Source: Shewanella algae (GTDB taxonomy: Bacteria > Pseudomonadota > Gammaproteobacteria > Enterobacterales > Shewanellaceae). From it: a DNA stretch of 64,000 nucleotides. The DNA is taken from NCBI RefSeq assembly GCF_009183365.2, contig NZ_CP068230.1, positions 3,253,001-3,317,000 on the forward strand. The letters run 5' to 3'. Numbering within the stretch: position 1 is the first letter of the stretch; the number at the start of each line of letters is the position of its first letter. A model generated the notes under the pieces. The model did no database searches and was not told the DNA's origin. It worked only from the letters and a program-made list of their open reading frames with translations. Both the position numbers and the translations under genes were made by a program. Positions 8,626 to 17,929 of this stretch are shown in pieces.

Positions 8626-9711
8626 ATGCAAGCCAAACAAACAAAGCTCTGTAACCTGTTGAAGCTGGGTGCCGGGCTAGGATTGCTCTGCATGAGCCAA
8701 TTGGCGCAGGCAGATGAGGGTAAAACGGAAGCGGAGATCCGCTGGCAGGCGTTGAGCCCGATAGCCAACCTGTATCTGAGTCACGCCAATGCGGAAGACT
8801 TTATCGCCAAAGGGGATGAAGAAAAAAACCGCTACGACAACTACGCTGGCGCCCTCGCCTATTACCTGATGGCCACAGAGCGCGATAGCAGCAATATCTG
8901 GGCGCCCTATCAAGCCGCCGGTACTCTGGCAATGCTGGAACTTAAAGACCAGGCAATCGAAATGCTGCAGTTGGCCGACAGCCGCGGCCTGTGGCAACAG
9001 ATAATGCTTGAGGAAGACGACGAACTTGCCGGCATCAAGGACTCGGATGAATACCGCGCCGTACTGGATAAGGTTAAACGCCGTTATCCTCAGCATGCAA
9101 AAGATGCCGGTACAGCTTATACCTACCGCCCTCAGGGGGCTGCCCCTGACGGTGGCTGGCCTGTGCTGGTCTGGTTATCCGGCTATGGCACAGAAGGCAG
9201 TGACAGCGCCCATATGGCCAAACTGCTGACAAGTGAACGGGCAATATTTATCGGGATCAACGGCACGGAAAAGCTCAATGAGCACAGCTTCCGCTGGGCC
9301 AGAACCGAAACCGAGTCCAGTCACCAGGCGGTGCAGCAAGCTTTAGCCCTGGCGGCAAAGAACAGCCCTGTCAACAAGCAGAAAGTGGCACTGATGGGCT
9401 TTTCCCAGGGTGCCCTTCACAGCGCTCACCTGCTGGCCAAACACCCGAATGATTATGTCGGCGCCCTGCTGCTGTCTGCAGGCGGTATGCAAACCGAGCT
9501 CAAGGCTTCGGCGCCCGCCGGTAAGCGACTGGTTATCTCATACGGCGAACAGGAGCACAGCAGTAATCTGGCGCTGGATAAACAGCTGGAACAATTTTTT
9601 AGCCCGGGTAATCAACTGCAGCTCAAACCGCATCAGGGCGGGCATTTCTTTGATGATGCCTGGCAGCAGAAATACCCGGATTATGTCAATTTCGTATTGG
9701 AACTCAATTAA
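8626..9711 (+). CDS. Periplasmic alpha/beta-hydrolase, esterase/phospholipase type
   Basis: This 361-residue protein has a signal peptide (cleavage near AQA-D at 29/30), a helical N-terminal part (about 35-150) that resembles a short TPR-like region, and an alpha/beta-hydrolase domain from about 165. The nucleophile elbow is GFSQG with Ser260, and the likely catalytic His lies in HQGGHFF near residue 343. This fits the phospholipase/carboxylesterase group; substrate unknown. It ends ten bases before the SPFH protein gene, so the two are probably one operon acting at or across the inner membrane. Confidence 0.82.
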   Translation: MQAKQTKLCNLLKLGAGLGLLCMSQLAQADEGKTEAEIRWQALSPIANLYLSHANAEDFIAKGDEEKNRYDNYAGALAYYLMATERDSSNIWAPYQAAGTLAMLELKDQAIEMLQLADSRGLWQQIMLEEDDELAGIKDSDEYRAVLDKVKRRYPQHAKDAGTAYTYRPQGAAPDGGWPVLVWLSGYGTEGSDSAHMAKLLTSERAIFIGINGTEKLNEHSFRWARTETESSHQAVQQALALAAKNSPVNKQKVALMGFSQGALHSAHLLAKHPNDYVGALLLSAGGMQTELKASAPAGKRLVISYGEQEHSSNLALDKQLEQFFSPGNQLQLKPHQGGHFFDDAWQQKYPDYVNFVLELN

Positions 9712-9721
9712 GGAAGATTAG

Positions 9722-11113
9722 ATGGAACTGAAAAGTGCCTCAGGTTTTAAATCCTATTTTACCCCCAAGCGCATTCTGATTGGGGTGGGCGTTTTGGCGG
9801 CCCTGGGTATTGCCCAAAGCTCAGTATTGATGACAGATGCCGGTTACACCTATGTGCATCAAAACAATGTTACCGGCTCTTTGGATGTGTTCACCGAGCC
9901 CGGCATCCACTTTCGCATGCCGTTTCTGTCGAAAATAACCCGCTATGATCAGGTCGTTACCGTCTCCTTTGGCAACAACCAGGGCGAGGTATTCTACCAA
10001 CGTCTGCCGGCGCTGCAGGTACGTTTTGCCGATACCTACACAGGCCAGGTACCGGCCACTTTCCGCTTCAAGCTGTCTTATGATCCCGAGCAGCTCAAGA
10101 CGATGCATCGGGAGTTTCGCTCCAACGACAACCTGATTGACACTATGTTGATCAAGAACGCCCGCAACGTCACTGTGATCACCTCGACCCAATATACCGG
10201 CGAGGAGTTTTTCCAGGGCGGCCTCAATCAGTTCAAGGCACAATTGTCAGATCAGCTCAGCAACGGTATCTACACCACTGAGCGGCGCCAGGTTGAAGTC
10301 GAGCAGGTGGATCTGGTGCCGGTTGGCTTCGATCAGGAAGACTCCAACAAGCTGCAAGCCACCAAACAATTGGTGTGGAAGACAGTACCTATTACCGACA
10401 AGAGCGGTAATCCGGTACGTCAGGATAACCCGCTCAAACATTATGGCATCACGGTCACCCAGGTCACTATCGGCGATCCCAAGCCGGAAGATCAGCTTGA
10501 CAAGCTATTGACTGATAAGAAAAAACTGGTTGCCGAGCGGATCCGCACCATTCAGGAGCAGGAAACGTCCAAGGCCCAGGCCAAGACAGAGCAGCTGCGC
10601 AAAGAGATCCAGCGTACCCGCGAAGTACAGGATGCCCAACGTGCCAAAGAGCTGGCCGTTATTGCCCAGCAAAAAGAGGTTGAAGTGGCGCGGCAAATCG
10701 CCGAGCGTGAACTGGTGGAAGAACGCAAGAAGAAAGATATCGCCACCCTGAGCAAGGCCAAGGAGCTGGAAATCGCCCAGGCCAACCTGGAGATCCAGAA
10801 AGCCAACTCGGCCTCGGCCATGTTTGAGGCCAAGGCGATCCGTGAAAAAGGGATAGCCGAAGCCGACGTACTGGCGGCGAAATACAAGGCCCTGGGTGCC
10901 CATGAGAAGGTGTATCTGGCCGAGCTGAACCGGGATGTGGCCAACTCCCTGTATCAGAACCTGCCCAACTTCAAGGTGGATATGCCGAAGAACTATATCA
11001 ACGGCAGTGGCGGCAACGGCATGACCTCCAATTTGGACGTGATCACCGGCTTGTCGGCGTTGGGGCTGATGGAAAAAAGCACCGCCCTTGGCAGCAAAGC
11101 ATCCGCCAAATAA
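9722..11113 (+). CDS. SPFH/Band 7 domain membrane protein
   Basis: This 463-residue protein has one N-terminal membrane helix (about residues 18-35), then an SPFH/Band 7 domain (about 40-255). A long charged coiled coil follows (about 265-395), rich in Glu, Lys, Arg and Gln with repeats such as AQAKTEQLRKEIQRTREVQ, and then a short Gly-rich tail. SPFH proteins oligomerise in the bacterial inner membrane and scaffold proteases or lipid domains. Coupling with the preceding periplasmic hydrolase gene (gap ten bases) suggests a joint envelope role, which is inference. A terminator follows 24 bases after the stop. Confidence 0.9.
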   Translation: MELKSASGFKSYFTPKRILIGVGVLAALGIAQSSVLMTDAGYTYVHQNNVTGSLDVFTEPGIHFRMPFLSKITRYDQVVTVSFGNNQGEVFYQRLPALQVRFADTYTGQVPATFRFKLSYDPEQLKTMHREFRSNDNLIDTMLIKNARNVTVITSTQYTGEEFFQGGLNQFKAQLSDQLSNGIYTTERRQVEVEQVDLVPVGFDQEDSNKLQATKQLVWKTVPITDKSGNPVRQDNPLKHYGITVTQVTIGDPKPEDQLDKLLTDKKKLVAERIRTIQEQETSKAQAKTEQLRKEIQRTREVQDAQRAKELAVIAQQKEVEVARQIAERELVEERKKKDIATLSKAKELEIAQANLEIQKANSASAMFEAKAIREKGIAEADVLAAKYKALGAHEKVYLAELNRDVANSLYQNLPNFKVDMPKNYINGSGGNGMTSNLDVITGLSALGLMEKSTALGSKASAK

Positions 11114-11136
11114 CGGGCTGGCTAGAAAGTAAATTG

Positions 11137-11163
11137 AAGGGAGGCTTGGCCTCCCTTTTTATT
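11137..11163 (+). terminator. Rho-independent terminator of the esterase-SPFH operon
   Basis: AAGGGAGGC (11137-11145) pairs with GCCTCCCTT (11149-11157) around a 3-base loop, with a run of T residues overlapping and following the stem. Confidence 0.9.
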
Positions 11164-11211
11164 CGCCTTCATTTCAAGTCATACTGATATGCCCAACCGC
11201 AAGGAGGCCTT

Positions 11212-12378
11212 ATGTCTAAGCATTCATCCCTTTCACTGCGCCCGCTGCGCCGCGCTATTTCGCTTGCAGCGACTCTCTCTACGGCGGCTTTGCTGACAGC
11301 TACTGTGAGTAGCTCTGCACTGGCTGAAAATTCAGCACCATCGGTACTGAAGGATATCCGCCTGCCCCAGGGCTTTGAGATAGAAGTCTATCTGGATAAT
11401 GTCGCCAATGCCCGCCAGATGGCGCTTGGCAGCCAGGGCACACTCTTTATCGGCAGTCGCGGCGAAGGTAAAGTCTATGCGGCAATAGATACAGATGCCG
11501 ATGGCCGCCACGACAAGGTCAAAGTGATCGCCTCCGGGCTCAATATGCCTTCCGGGCTAGCCTTTCGGGACCAGACTCTCTATGTGGGCGCCGTGAGCCA
11601 AATTCTCGCCTTTGACAATATTGAGCAGCAGCTGAGTCAGAGTGCTTCCCCGAGCTACCAAATCTTTTATGATGACTTACCTTCAGATAAGCATCACGGC
11701 TGGAAATACCTCAAGTTTGCCGCCGACGGCCGCCTGTATATTCCCATTGGCGCGCCTTGCAATATCTGTGATGCCGGCAGCGACTACAGCAAAATAATCA
11801 GCCTGGACCTCCAAAGCAAACAACCAAGGCTCGAAGCCGCCGGTGTGCGCAACAGCGTTGGTTTCGACTTCGACCCAGTCAGTGGTCAGCTGTGGTTTAC
11901 CGACAATGGCCGCGACATGATGGGAGACGATATGCCAGCCGATGAGCTCAATCATTTGAGTCAACGCGGCCAACATTTTGGTTATCCCTACGTTCATCAA
12001 GGAGATACCCTGGATCCTGAATTCGGCAAAGGTAAGCAGCCTGCCGATTTCAGCCCTCCTGAAGTCAAGCTGGGTGCCCATGTAGCAGCGCTGGGGATGA
12101 CCTTCTATCGCGGCGACAGCTTCCCCAAGGCCTATCATGGCGGCATTTTTATTGCCGAGCACGGCTCCTGGAACCGGTCCAGCAAGGTGGGATATCGAGT
12201 GCGTTTCGTGCCGATAAAACAAGGCAAGGCCGGTGAACCTCAGGTGTTTGCCGAAGGCTGGCTCAAGGGCGAAACCGTATCCGGACGCCCCGCCGATGTG
12301 CTGCAGTTACCGGATGGTTCCTTACTGGTAGCCGATGATGCCCAAGGCCGCCTCTATCGCATCTTTTACTCGGGCTGA
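11212..12378 (+). CDS. Periplasmic sorbosone dehydrogenase-like beta-propeller protein
   Basis: This 388-residue protein has a Sec signal peptide ending near ALA-EN (residue 38/39) and then a six-bladed beta-propeller of the glucose/sorbosone dehydrogenase family. Recognisable pieces are LPQGFEIEVYLDNVANARQMAL, GLNMPSGLAF, HHGWKYLKFAADGRLYIPIGAPCNICD, GVRNSVGFDFDP and the C-terminal RPADVLQLPDGSLLVADDAQGRLYRI. Relatives are soluble PQQ-dependent aldose dehydrogenases, but many bacterial members have not been shown to bind PQQ. No PQQ synthesis genes are nearby. It starts after an AAGGAGG ribosome site and stands alone. Confidence 0.85.
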   Translation: MSKHSSLSLRPLRRAISLAATLSTAALLTATVSSSALAENSAPSVLKDIRLPQGFEIEVYLDNVANARQMALGSQGTLFIGSRGEGKVYAAIDTDADGRHDKVKVIASGLNMPSGLAFRDQTLYVGAVSQILAFDNIEQQLSQSASPSYQIFYDDLPSDKHHGWKYLKFAADGRLYIPIGAPCNICDAGSDYSKIISLDLQSKQPRLEAAGVRNSVGFDFDPVSGQLWFTDNGRDMMGDDMPADELNHLSQRGQHFGYPYVHQGDTLDPEFGKGKQPADFSPPEVKLGAHVAALGMTFYRGDSFPKAYHGGIFIAEHGSWNRSSKVGYRVRFVPIKQGKAGEPQVFAEGWLKGETVSGRPADVLQLPDGSLLVADDAQGRLYRIFYSG

Positions 12379-12478
12379 TTTTTGTCCGAAACACAGTGTT
12401 CAAGGGCAGCGCGCGCCGTCCTGTCATGATATTATCTGCAGCCATTATCGCCCGGCCTTGGGAACAACGCCGGGTTAA

Positions 12479-12554
12479 GGAAGCTGCGAACCACGCCTTG
12501 CATCCAGGCCTGTAAGCCAACGCAGAGCACGCATGGAACTGGTTTGCACCTTCC
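12479..12554. repeat. Short 76-bp form of the MITE-like repeat
   Basis: Read on the minus strand this matches the first 70 or so bases of the 268-bp repeat at 8212-8479 with only scattered differences. Its own ends are inverted repeats: GGAAGCTGCGAACCA at the left and GGAAGGTGCAAACCA as the reverse complement of the right, 13 of 15 identical. GTTA lies on both flanks. It occupies the gap between the dehydrogenase-like gene and purE, about 65 bases before the purE start. Confidence 0.7.
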
Positions 12555-12619
12555 GTTACTGTACCCGACCTGGAAACAGGCAAAATATTATAAATAAAAT
12601 CAGTAGTTAAGGAGTTATC

Positions 12620-13111
12620 ATGCAAGCCCTCGTTGCTGTTGTAATGGGTTCCAAGAGTGATTGGCCCACCATGGAGGCGGCCGCAGAGATCATGGATTCT
12701 CTCAAGGTGCCCTACCATGTCGAAGTGGTTTCGGCCCATAGAACCCCAGACAAGTTGATGGAATTTGCCGCATCAGCAGCAGACAAAGGATACAAGGTCA
12801 TCATAGGCGGTGCCGGCGGCGCCGCTCACCTGCCGGGTATGATAGCTTCCAAGACCCGCTTGCCTGTACTGGGCGTGCCGGTACAAAGCAAGGCTCTCAG
12901 CGGCATGGACAGCCTGTTGTCGATAGTGCAGATGCCCAAGGGTATTGCCGTGGGAACGCTGGCCATAGGTACAGCCGGGGCATTCAACGCCGGGCTGCTG
13001 GCCTGTCAGATGCTGGCAACTCAAGACTCTCAACTGGCCGAGCGCCTTGAAGCCTTCCGCGAAGCTCAAACCCGCGCGGTACTGGATAATCCGGATCCGA
13101 GGGAAGACTGA
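12620..13111 (+). CDS. purE: N5-carboxyaminoimidazole ribonucleotide mutase PurE
   Basis: This 163-residue cytoplasmic enzyme rearranges N5-CAIR to CAIR in purine synthesis. The class I signature is complete: VVMGSKSDWPTM at about 6-17, SAHRTPDKL near 41-49, GGAGGAAHLPGMIAS and GVPVQSKALSGMDSLLSIVQMP. It starts behind AAGGAG and ends one base before purK, the standard purEK operon, in which PurK makes the N5-CAIR substrate. No PurR-type operator was recognised upstream, where the gap instead holds a repeat copy and an AT-rich stretch just before the start. Confidence 0.97.
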   Translation: MQALVAVVMGSKSDWPTMEAAAEIMDSLKVPYHVEVVSAHRTPDKLMEFAASAADKGYKVIIGGAGGAAHLPGMIASKTRLPVLGVPVQSKALSGMDSLLSIVQMPKGIAVGTLAIGTAGAFNAGLLACQMLATQDSQLAERLEAFREAQTRAVLDNPDPRED

Positions 13112-13112
13112 G

Positions 13113-14192
13113 ATGGCTGACAAGAGAGTTTGGGTACTGGGCGATGGCCAACTGGGTGCCATGTTGCGTCATGCCGGCCAACCGCTGGCCATAGATGTCC
13201 GCCCCGTGGATATCATGGCACCAAGTGATGAAAAGTTGCCGCTGACAGACACAGATATTATTACCGCCGAGCGTGAGCAGTGGCCGGAGTCCCCTCTGAG
13301 CCTGCAGTTGTCGCAGCACTGTCATTTCATCAATGGCCCGGTATTTGGCCGCCTCGCCGACAGATACACCCAAAAATCCCTGCTGGATCAGCTCAAGGTG
13401 GCCACTGCGCCTTGGGAACTGCTGGACGATAACACCCAAGCCAATGATCTTTATCACAAATATGGTGAAAGAGTTCTACTGAAACGCCGCACCGGCGGCT
13501 ATGATGGCAAGGGTCAGCACTGGCTGAAGCAAGCCGAGTCGACCAGCATCCCGGCCGATTGGCGCAATCAAGCGATTGCCGAACAGGCGATCCCCTTCGA
13601 TGAAGAGGTGTCTCTGGTTGGGGTTCGCAGCCGCAGCGGCGAGTGCTTCTTTTATCCTCTGACGCTCAATTTGCATCAGGACGGTATTCTGATGGCATCG
13701 ATAGCCCCCCTGGCGCGTCTGCAACCGCTGCAGGCCGAGGCCGAAGCCATGCTCTGCAGCATAATGCATGAGCTGGAATATGTGGGGGTGATGGCGATAG
13801 AGTGTTTCCGGGTGGGCGATCACCTGCTGGTCAATGAGCTGGCGCCCAGAGTGCACAACTCAGGGCACTGGACTCAGGCAGGCACCCATATGGATCAGTT
13901 CCAGTTGCACCTGCGGGCCCTGTGCGATTTGCCACTGATGACGCCTCAGGTTAACTTCCAATGTGTGATGGTCAACCTGATAGGCATAGATAAGGACGAC
14001 CGTTGGCTGAGCCTGGCCAATGCCGAGCTATTCTGGTACGACAAAGAGGTGCGCCCCGGCCGCAAGGTAGGCCACCTGAACCTGTCGGTACTGGATAAAA
14101 ACGCGTTGGCCGACAGCATTGCCAGGCTTCAGCAGTGGATGCCGGCGCAATATCAGGCGCCACTTATGTGGATACTGGCGGAGTTTGGCTGA
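13113..14192 (+). CDS. purK: N5-carboxyaminoimidazole ribonucleotide synthase PurK
   Basis: This ATP-grasp enzyme carboxylates AIR using bicarbonate and ATP to give N5-CAIR for PurE. The ATG chosen gives 359 residues beginning MADKRVWVLGDGQLGAML, the expected N-terminal nucleotide-binding loop; a longer in-frame start at 13047 lies inside purE. Further family motifs are the ATP-grasp lid region LLKRRTGGYDGKGQ, the ELAPRVHNSGHWT block with metal ligands, and GHLNL near the C-terminus. It is translationally linked to purE with a one-base gap. A GC-rich hairpin with no clear T-run follows. Confidence 0.97.
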   Translation: MADKRVWVLGDGQLGAMLRHAGQPLAIDVRPVDIMAPSDEKLPLTDTDIITAEREQWPESPLSLQLSQHCHFINGPVFGRLADRYTQKSLLDQLKVATAPWELLDDNTQANDLYHKYGERVLLKRRTGGYDGKGQHWLKQAESTSIPADWRNQAIAEQAIPFDEEVSLVGVRSRSGECFFYPLTLNLHQDGILMASIAPLARLQPLQAEAEAMLCSIMHELEYVGVMAIECFRVGDHLLVNELAPRVHNSGHWTQAGTHMDQFQLHLRALCDLPLMTPQVNFQCVMVNLIGIDKDDRWLSLANAELFWYDKEVRPGRKVGHLNLSVLDKNALADSIARLQQWMPAQYQAPLMWILAEFG

Positions 14193-14198
14193 CAAACG

Positions 14199-14218
14199 GG
14201 CGGGCCCCCTCGCCCGCC
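14199..14218 (+). terminator. Hairpin after purK, weak terminator candidate
   Basis: GGCGGGC and GCCCGCC form a 7-bp GC stem with a 6-base loop directly after the purK stop. The following TCTGACCTTGATT lacks a good T-run, so termination may be incomplete. Confidence 0.45.
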
Positions 14219-14259
14219 TCTGACCTTGATTCAAGGTATAACTTTAGGATTCTCAGGAT

Positions 14260-15480
14260 TTGTTGGATCAGAACGGACTCAGAAAGCAGAAGATAGACAC
14301 ATTGGATCTGCGCTATCATCTGCTGCTTCTGTTACTGCCTCTGCTGCTGATAGCCTTACTGTTCTGGGTCACCAGCCCGGCCGGTGAGCTTCCCTGGCTG
14401 CAGTGGGGCGGGGTTTCTATCATCTATTTCCTGGCCTACAGCCTGGGTTATTTTGTCCATCAAGGGCGCTTGGGCCGACTGTGGCAACACCTGGAGCAGG
14501 TGCTGGGGATCAACGAAGCCACCTTCGAATTAGTGCATCTTTCCAGTCAATACGAAACCGAACACGCCTTTCTCAACGCCCTGCTCGGTAAGGCAGTCGC
14601 CATGGTTGATGGCGCCGAAATGGGCTCCATCATACTGGTGGAACCCGGCAGCAATAAGCTGCATTTTGAATCTGCACTCGGGCTGGATCTGGCCAAGCTG
14701 CAACAGCTGAATATGACTCTGGAGCAGTCTTTCGAATACAGGTTGACCGATGGCCGCTGCAACCGGGTAGTCGTGGTCAACGATATGCGCAAAATCAACT
14801 CCCAGAGTAGCCTGAGCGCCGAAGATCAGGCCCTGCTGCTGAGTGCCGCCAGCATTCCCATTCGGGCCACCCTGTCCAGCCCAATCCATATCGATGGTCA
14901 GCTCTATGCCATGCTCAACCTAGACAGTTCACTGCTGGCCTGTTTCAGCACCTATGACAGGGATCTGGTGGCTATTTTAACCCGTGAAGCTGCCAATGCC
15001 ATTGCCCTGTATCAAAAGTCCCGCCAGATCCACCAGTTGGCTAATTTTGACTGCCTGACCGGGCTGGCCAATCGTAAGTATTTTGAAGAACAGGCGCAAA
15101 AATGGCAGCCCAAGACCAAGCTGGAAAGCATGCTGGTGCTGCTGGATATGGATAACCTGAAAAAGATCAACGACAACCTGGGGCACGGTGCCGGTGACTT
15201 TGCCCTCAAGCGTCTGGCAACCGAGCTGAAACGCAGCTGCCCGCCACCGGCCCTGGTGAGCCGATTTGGCGGCGACGAATTTGTGCTGCTCTGCTACGGC
15301 AGTGAAAGCTGGCTCAGAGAACGTTTACAGCAGGCCGAGGCCAGGCTTGCAGCCGATGAGGTTGCCGTTTATTTCAGTGCCGGCATCGCGCCTTTCAACG
15401 GCGATATGGAGTACAGCCTGAAACTGGCAGACAGCCAGATGTACCGGCAGAAAAGAGCCCGCAAGGGTGGGCACGAATAA
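14260..15480 (+). CDS. Membrane-anchored GAF-GGDEF diguanylate cyclase
   Basis: This 406-residue protein starts at a TTG ten bases after AGGA. It has two membrane helices (about 20-37 and 48-66), a GAF-like sensor domain (about 85-245) and a GGDEF domain (about 255-400) with intact RFGGDEF. It should make cyclic di-GMP from two GTP. The position of the inhibitory RxxD site reads PPPA, so product inhibition at that site is probably absent. The GAF ligand is unknown. It is followed 53 bases later by the MORN-repeat protein gene and may be co-transcribed with it. Confidence 0.88.
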   Translation: MLDQNGLRKQKIDTLDLRYHLLLLLLPLLLIALLFWVTSPAGELPWLQWGGVSIIYFLAYSLGYFVHQGRLGRLWQHLEQVLGINEATFELVHLSSQYETEHAFLNALLGKAVAMVDGAEMGSIILVEPGSNKLHFESALGLDLAKLQQLNMTLEQSFEYRLTDGRCNRVVVVNDMRKINSQSSLSAEDQALLLSAASIPIRATLSSPIHIDGQLYAMLNLDSSLLACFSTYDRDLVAILTREAANAIALYQKSRQIHQLANFDCLTGLANRKYFEEQAQKWQPKTKLESMLVLLDMDNLKKINDNLGHGAGDFALKRLATELKRSCPPPALVSRFGGDEFVLLCYGSESWLRERLQQAEARLAADEVAVYFSAGIAPFNGDMEYSLKLADSQMYRQKRARKGGHE

Positions 15481-15533
15481 AGAAACCTGGCTCCCAATGA
15501 CGGGATTGCTGCAGTAGGTGACAAGGAGAACCG

Positions 15534-17843
15534 ATGCACAAACAGCTCATAATTATGGCGGCGCTGGCCGCAAGCACTCTACCCGTGCTGCAACAGGCGC
15601 AGGCGGCACAAAACCTCTCTTCCTTAATGGTGGAAGTTCGCCAGCAGGATGGTATCCCCCATTATTACAATCTGGCCAGTGGTATGCCCCTCAATGGTGA
15701 AATATCCATCGTCCGGGACAATCAAGGCTATACCCTGGCGGAGTTCTCCCAGGGCGTGCCCCATGGGCGCTGGCAGGTATTTCACTCCAACAATGCCAAA
15801 TTGATTGAGGGCCAATATTTCCAGGGCTATCAAAATGGCAGTTGGCGCATGTATGACATCAGCGGCCAGATGACCGAATTGCAGGTGTTCAACAAGGGCG
15901 TGCCGGAAGGGGAATGGCAAACCTTCGACACTAAAGGCCGTCTCAGTGAAAGCGTCTTCTACCGCGACGGTAACAAAGAGCAGGTCAAGCGTTTCTACGC
16001 CAGTGGTAAACTCAAGGCCAGCGAAACCTATACCGACAACCTGCGCCATGGTCAGTGGCAGAGCTTCTATGAAAACGGCACCCTGGCCCAAAGCCAGCAA
16101 TACGCCAACAACCAACTGTCAGGCGACTATCTGGAGCAAAACGCCCAGGGGGTAATCAAGGTCAAGGGCAAATTCGATGCCAATGGCCAACGTCAGGGCG
16201 TCTGGCAGAGCTTTTTTGATGATGGCAGCAAAGAGAGTGAGATAAGCTTCAGTGCCGGCGAGCGGGACGGCGAAAGCCTGAAATATCACCCAAGCGGCGA
16301 ACTGGCAGTCAAATGTGCTTACCGCGCGGGTAAGCGCCAGGGCCAATGTCAGACGTTTGACGACAAAGGGATACTGCTGGGCAATGAGCATTTCAGTGAC
16401 GGCGAAAGAGATGGCACCCAGGAGTACTTCAACAGTGAAGGCAAGCTGGTCATAGAACAGCACTACAAAAACGGCCTGCAAACCGGTGTACAGAAGCGTT
16501 TTCACCCCAATGGCCAGTTGGCTGAGCTGGAAACCTTCCACGACAGCCAATTGAGTGACAACGGTCAATATCCCCGCCATGGCAAGTATGAGCGTTTCGA
16601 TATCGACGGCAAGCCACTGGAGAAGTCCCAGTTTGCCATGGGCCTGCTGGATGGTTTGCATCAGCGTTTCAGCGCCGGTGTTTTACAAGAGTCCAGCCAA
16701 TGGCAGCAGGGTGAGCGTCACGGCGACTTTATCCGTTACTTCCCGAACGGTAAAAAACGCAGCCTGAACCAATACCAGCACGACAAGCAAACCGGAAAAT
16801 CCATCCGCTACTTTGAAGATGGCACTGTGCAGGAGCAGGGCGATGTCATTGAAGGCAAGTGGGTCGGCAAATATGAGAGCTTCTACGACAATGGCAAGCC
16901 CAGGGAGTTGGCCCACTATGCCAAAGACAAGGCCGCCAAGGATTATCGTTATCCGCTCGATGGTGCCTTCAAGCGCTGGTACGCCAACGGCGATCCCAAT
17001 GAGGAAGGCGCATATCTCAACGGCGACAAGGACGGGCTCTGGATTCAGTATCGCGAAGGGGTCAAGAGCCGGGAGCAGACCTTTGTCAAAGGCAAACTCA
17101 ATGGCAAATATGCCGAGTATTACCATGGCCGCCGCCGGGTTACTGGGGAATACCTGGACAATAAGAAGACAGGTACCTGGATAGACTACCGCTACGAAGA
17201 GGACGATCCTACCTTCGGCACCATCCCAGAAGGCAATATCAGGATCAAGAGCCTGTGGCAACAGGGTAAGTTACATGGTGCACGCGAGCACTACAGCTTC
17301 AAGGGCATCCTTTATCGCAAGGAAACCTATGACAATGGCGATAAGACCGGCAGCTATAGCGAATACTATGTCGACAATGGGCAGCAGAAACTGGCCGGTG
17401 AGTTGTTAAAAGGGGCCAAAACCGGCCAGTGGCAAAGCTGGTTTGAAGATGGCATGCTCGCCGCCAGTCAAGAATTCAAGGACGATGTACTGCACGGCAA
17501 ATCTGAGCAGTACTACAGTAACGGCCAGTTAAAACAGCAGGCCAACTACTGGCAGGGAAAACTCGATGGCAAACTGAGCCAGTACTTCCAAAATGGCAAA
17601 CCACAGAGCCATGAGCAGTGGGTCAAGGGCCAGAAAGAGGGTGAAGCCAGTTACTTCCACAACAACGGCAAGCTGGCCGAGAAAGGCACCTTCCTCAGGG
17701 ACAGAAAAGAGGGGCTGTGGCAGACTTTCTGGACCAATGGCGAGAAGCGTACCGAAGGCAGCTATATCAGCAATCGTGAATCCGGCGACTGGAACTTCTA
17801 CGACCAGTTCGGCAAGCTGATAAAGACAGAACACCACGGCTGA
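15534..17843 (+). CDS. Exported MORN-repeat protein (YwqK-like)
   Basis: This 769-residue protein has a signal peptide (cleavage near AQA-AQ, residue 25) and is built almost entirely of MORN_2-type repeats of about 20-24 residues. The recurring pattern is a GxxxGxW core, an aromatic pair and an NG turn, for example HGRWQVFHSN, GSWRMYDISG and GLWQTFWTNGEKRTEGSY at the end. I estimate well over twenty repeats. Related proteins carry the label YwqK antitoxin component, but no toxin partner is adjacent, so that label should not be taken as function. A long beta-rich periplasmic or surface scaffold is likely. A bidirectional terminator follows. Confidence 0.85.
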   Translation: MHKQLIIMAALAASTLPVLQQAQAAQNLSSLMVEVRQQDGIPHYYNLASGMPLNGEISIVRDNQGYTLAEFSQGVPHGRWQVFHSNNAKLIEGQYFQGYQNGSWRMYDISGQMTELQVFNKGVPEGEWQTFDTKGRLSESVFYRDGNKEQVKRFYASGKLKASETYTDNLRHGQWQSFYENGTLAQSQQYANNQLSGDYLEQNAQGVIKVKGKFDANGQRQGVWQSFFDDGSKESEISFSAGERDGESLKYHPSGELAVKCAYRAGKRQGQCQTFDDKGILLGNEHFSDGERDGTQEYFNSEGKLVIEQHYKNGLQTGVQKRFHPNGQLAELETFHDSQLSDNGQYPRHGKYERFDIDGKPLEKSQFAMGLLDGLHQRFSAGVLQESSQWQQGERHGDFIRYFPNGKKRSLNQYQHDKQTGKSIRYFEDGTVQEQGDVIEGKWVGKYESFYDNGKPRELAHYAKDKAAKDYRYPLDGAFKRWYANGDPNEEGAYLNGDKDGLWIQYREGVKSREQTFVKGKLNGKYAEYYHGRRRVTGEYLDNKKTGTWIDYRYEEDDPTFGTIPEGNIRIKSLWQQGKLHGAREHYSFKGILYRKETYDNGDKTGSYSEYYVDNGQQKLAGELLKGAKTGQWQSWFEDGMLAASQEFKDDVLHGKSEQYYSNGQLKQQANYWQGKLDGKLSQYFQNGKPQSHEQWVKGQKEGEASYFHNNGKLAEKGTFLRDRKEGLWQTFWTNGEKRTEGSYISNRESGDWNFYDQFGKLIKTEHHG

Positions 17844-17874
17844 TAAAACGGCTGGCTCATCTGTAGAGAACCCA

Positions 17875-17901
17875 AAAAGCGCACCTTAAGGGTGCGCTTT
17901 T
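17875..17901. terminator. Bidirectional terminator between convergent genes
   Basis: AAAAGCGCACC (17875-17885) and GGTGCGCTTTT (17891-17901) are perfect complements around a 5-base loop, giving a T-run on either strand. It serves the MORN protein gene on plus and the transglycosylase-like gene on minus. Confidence 0.92.
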
Positions 17902-17929
17902 ACCGAGGAACAGCTTAGTTTCCCCTTCC

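Noticed and set aside
15534..17843. Dense short repeats suggesting a CRISPR or minisatellite
   Set aside because: The repeats are degenerate at DNA level and explained by protein-level MORN motifs in one frame.
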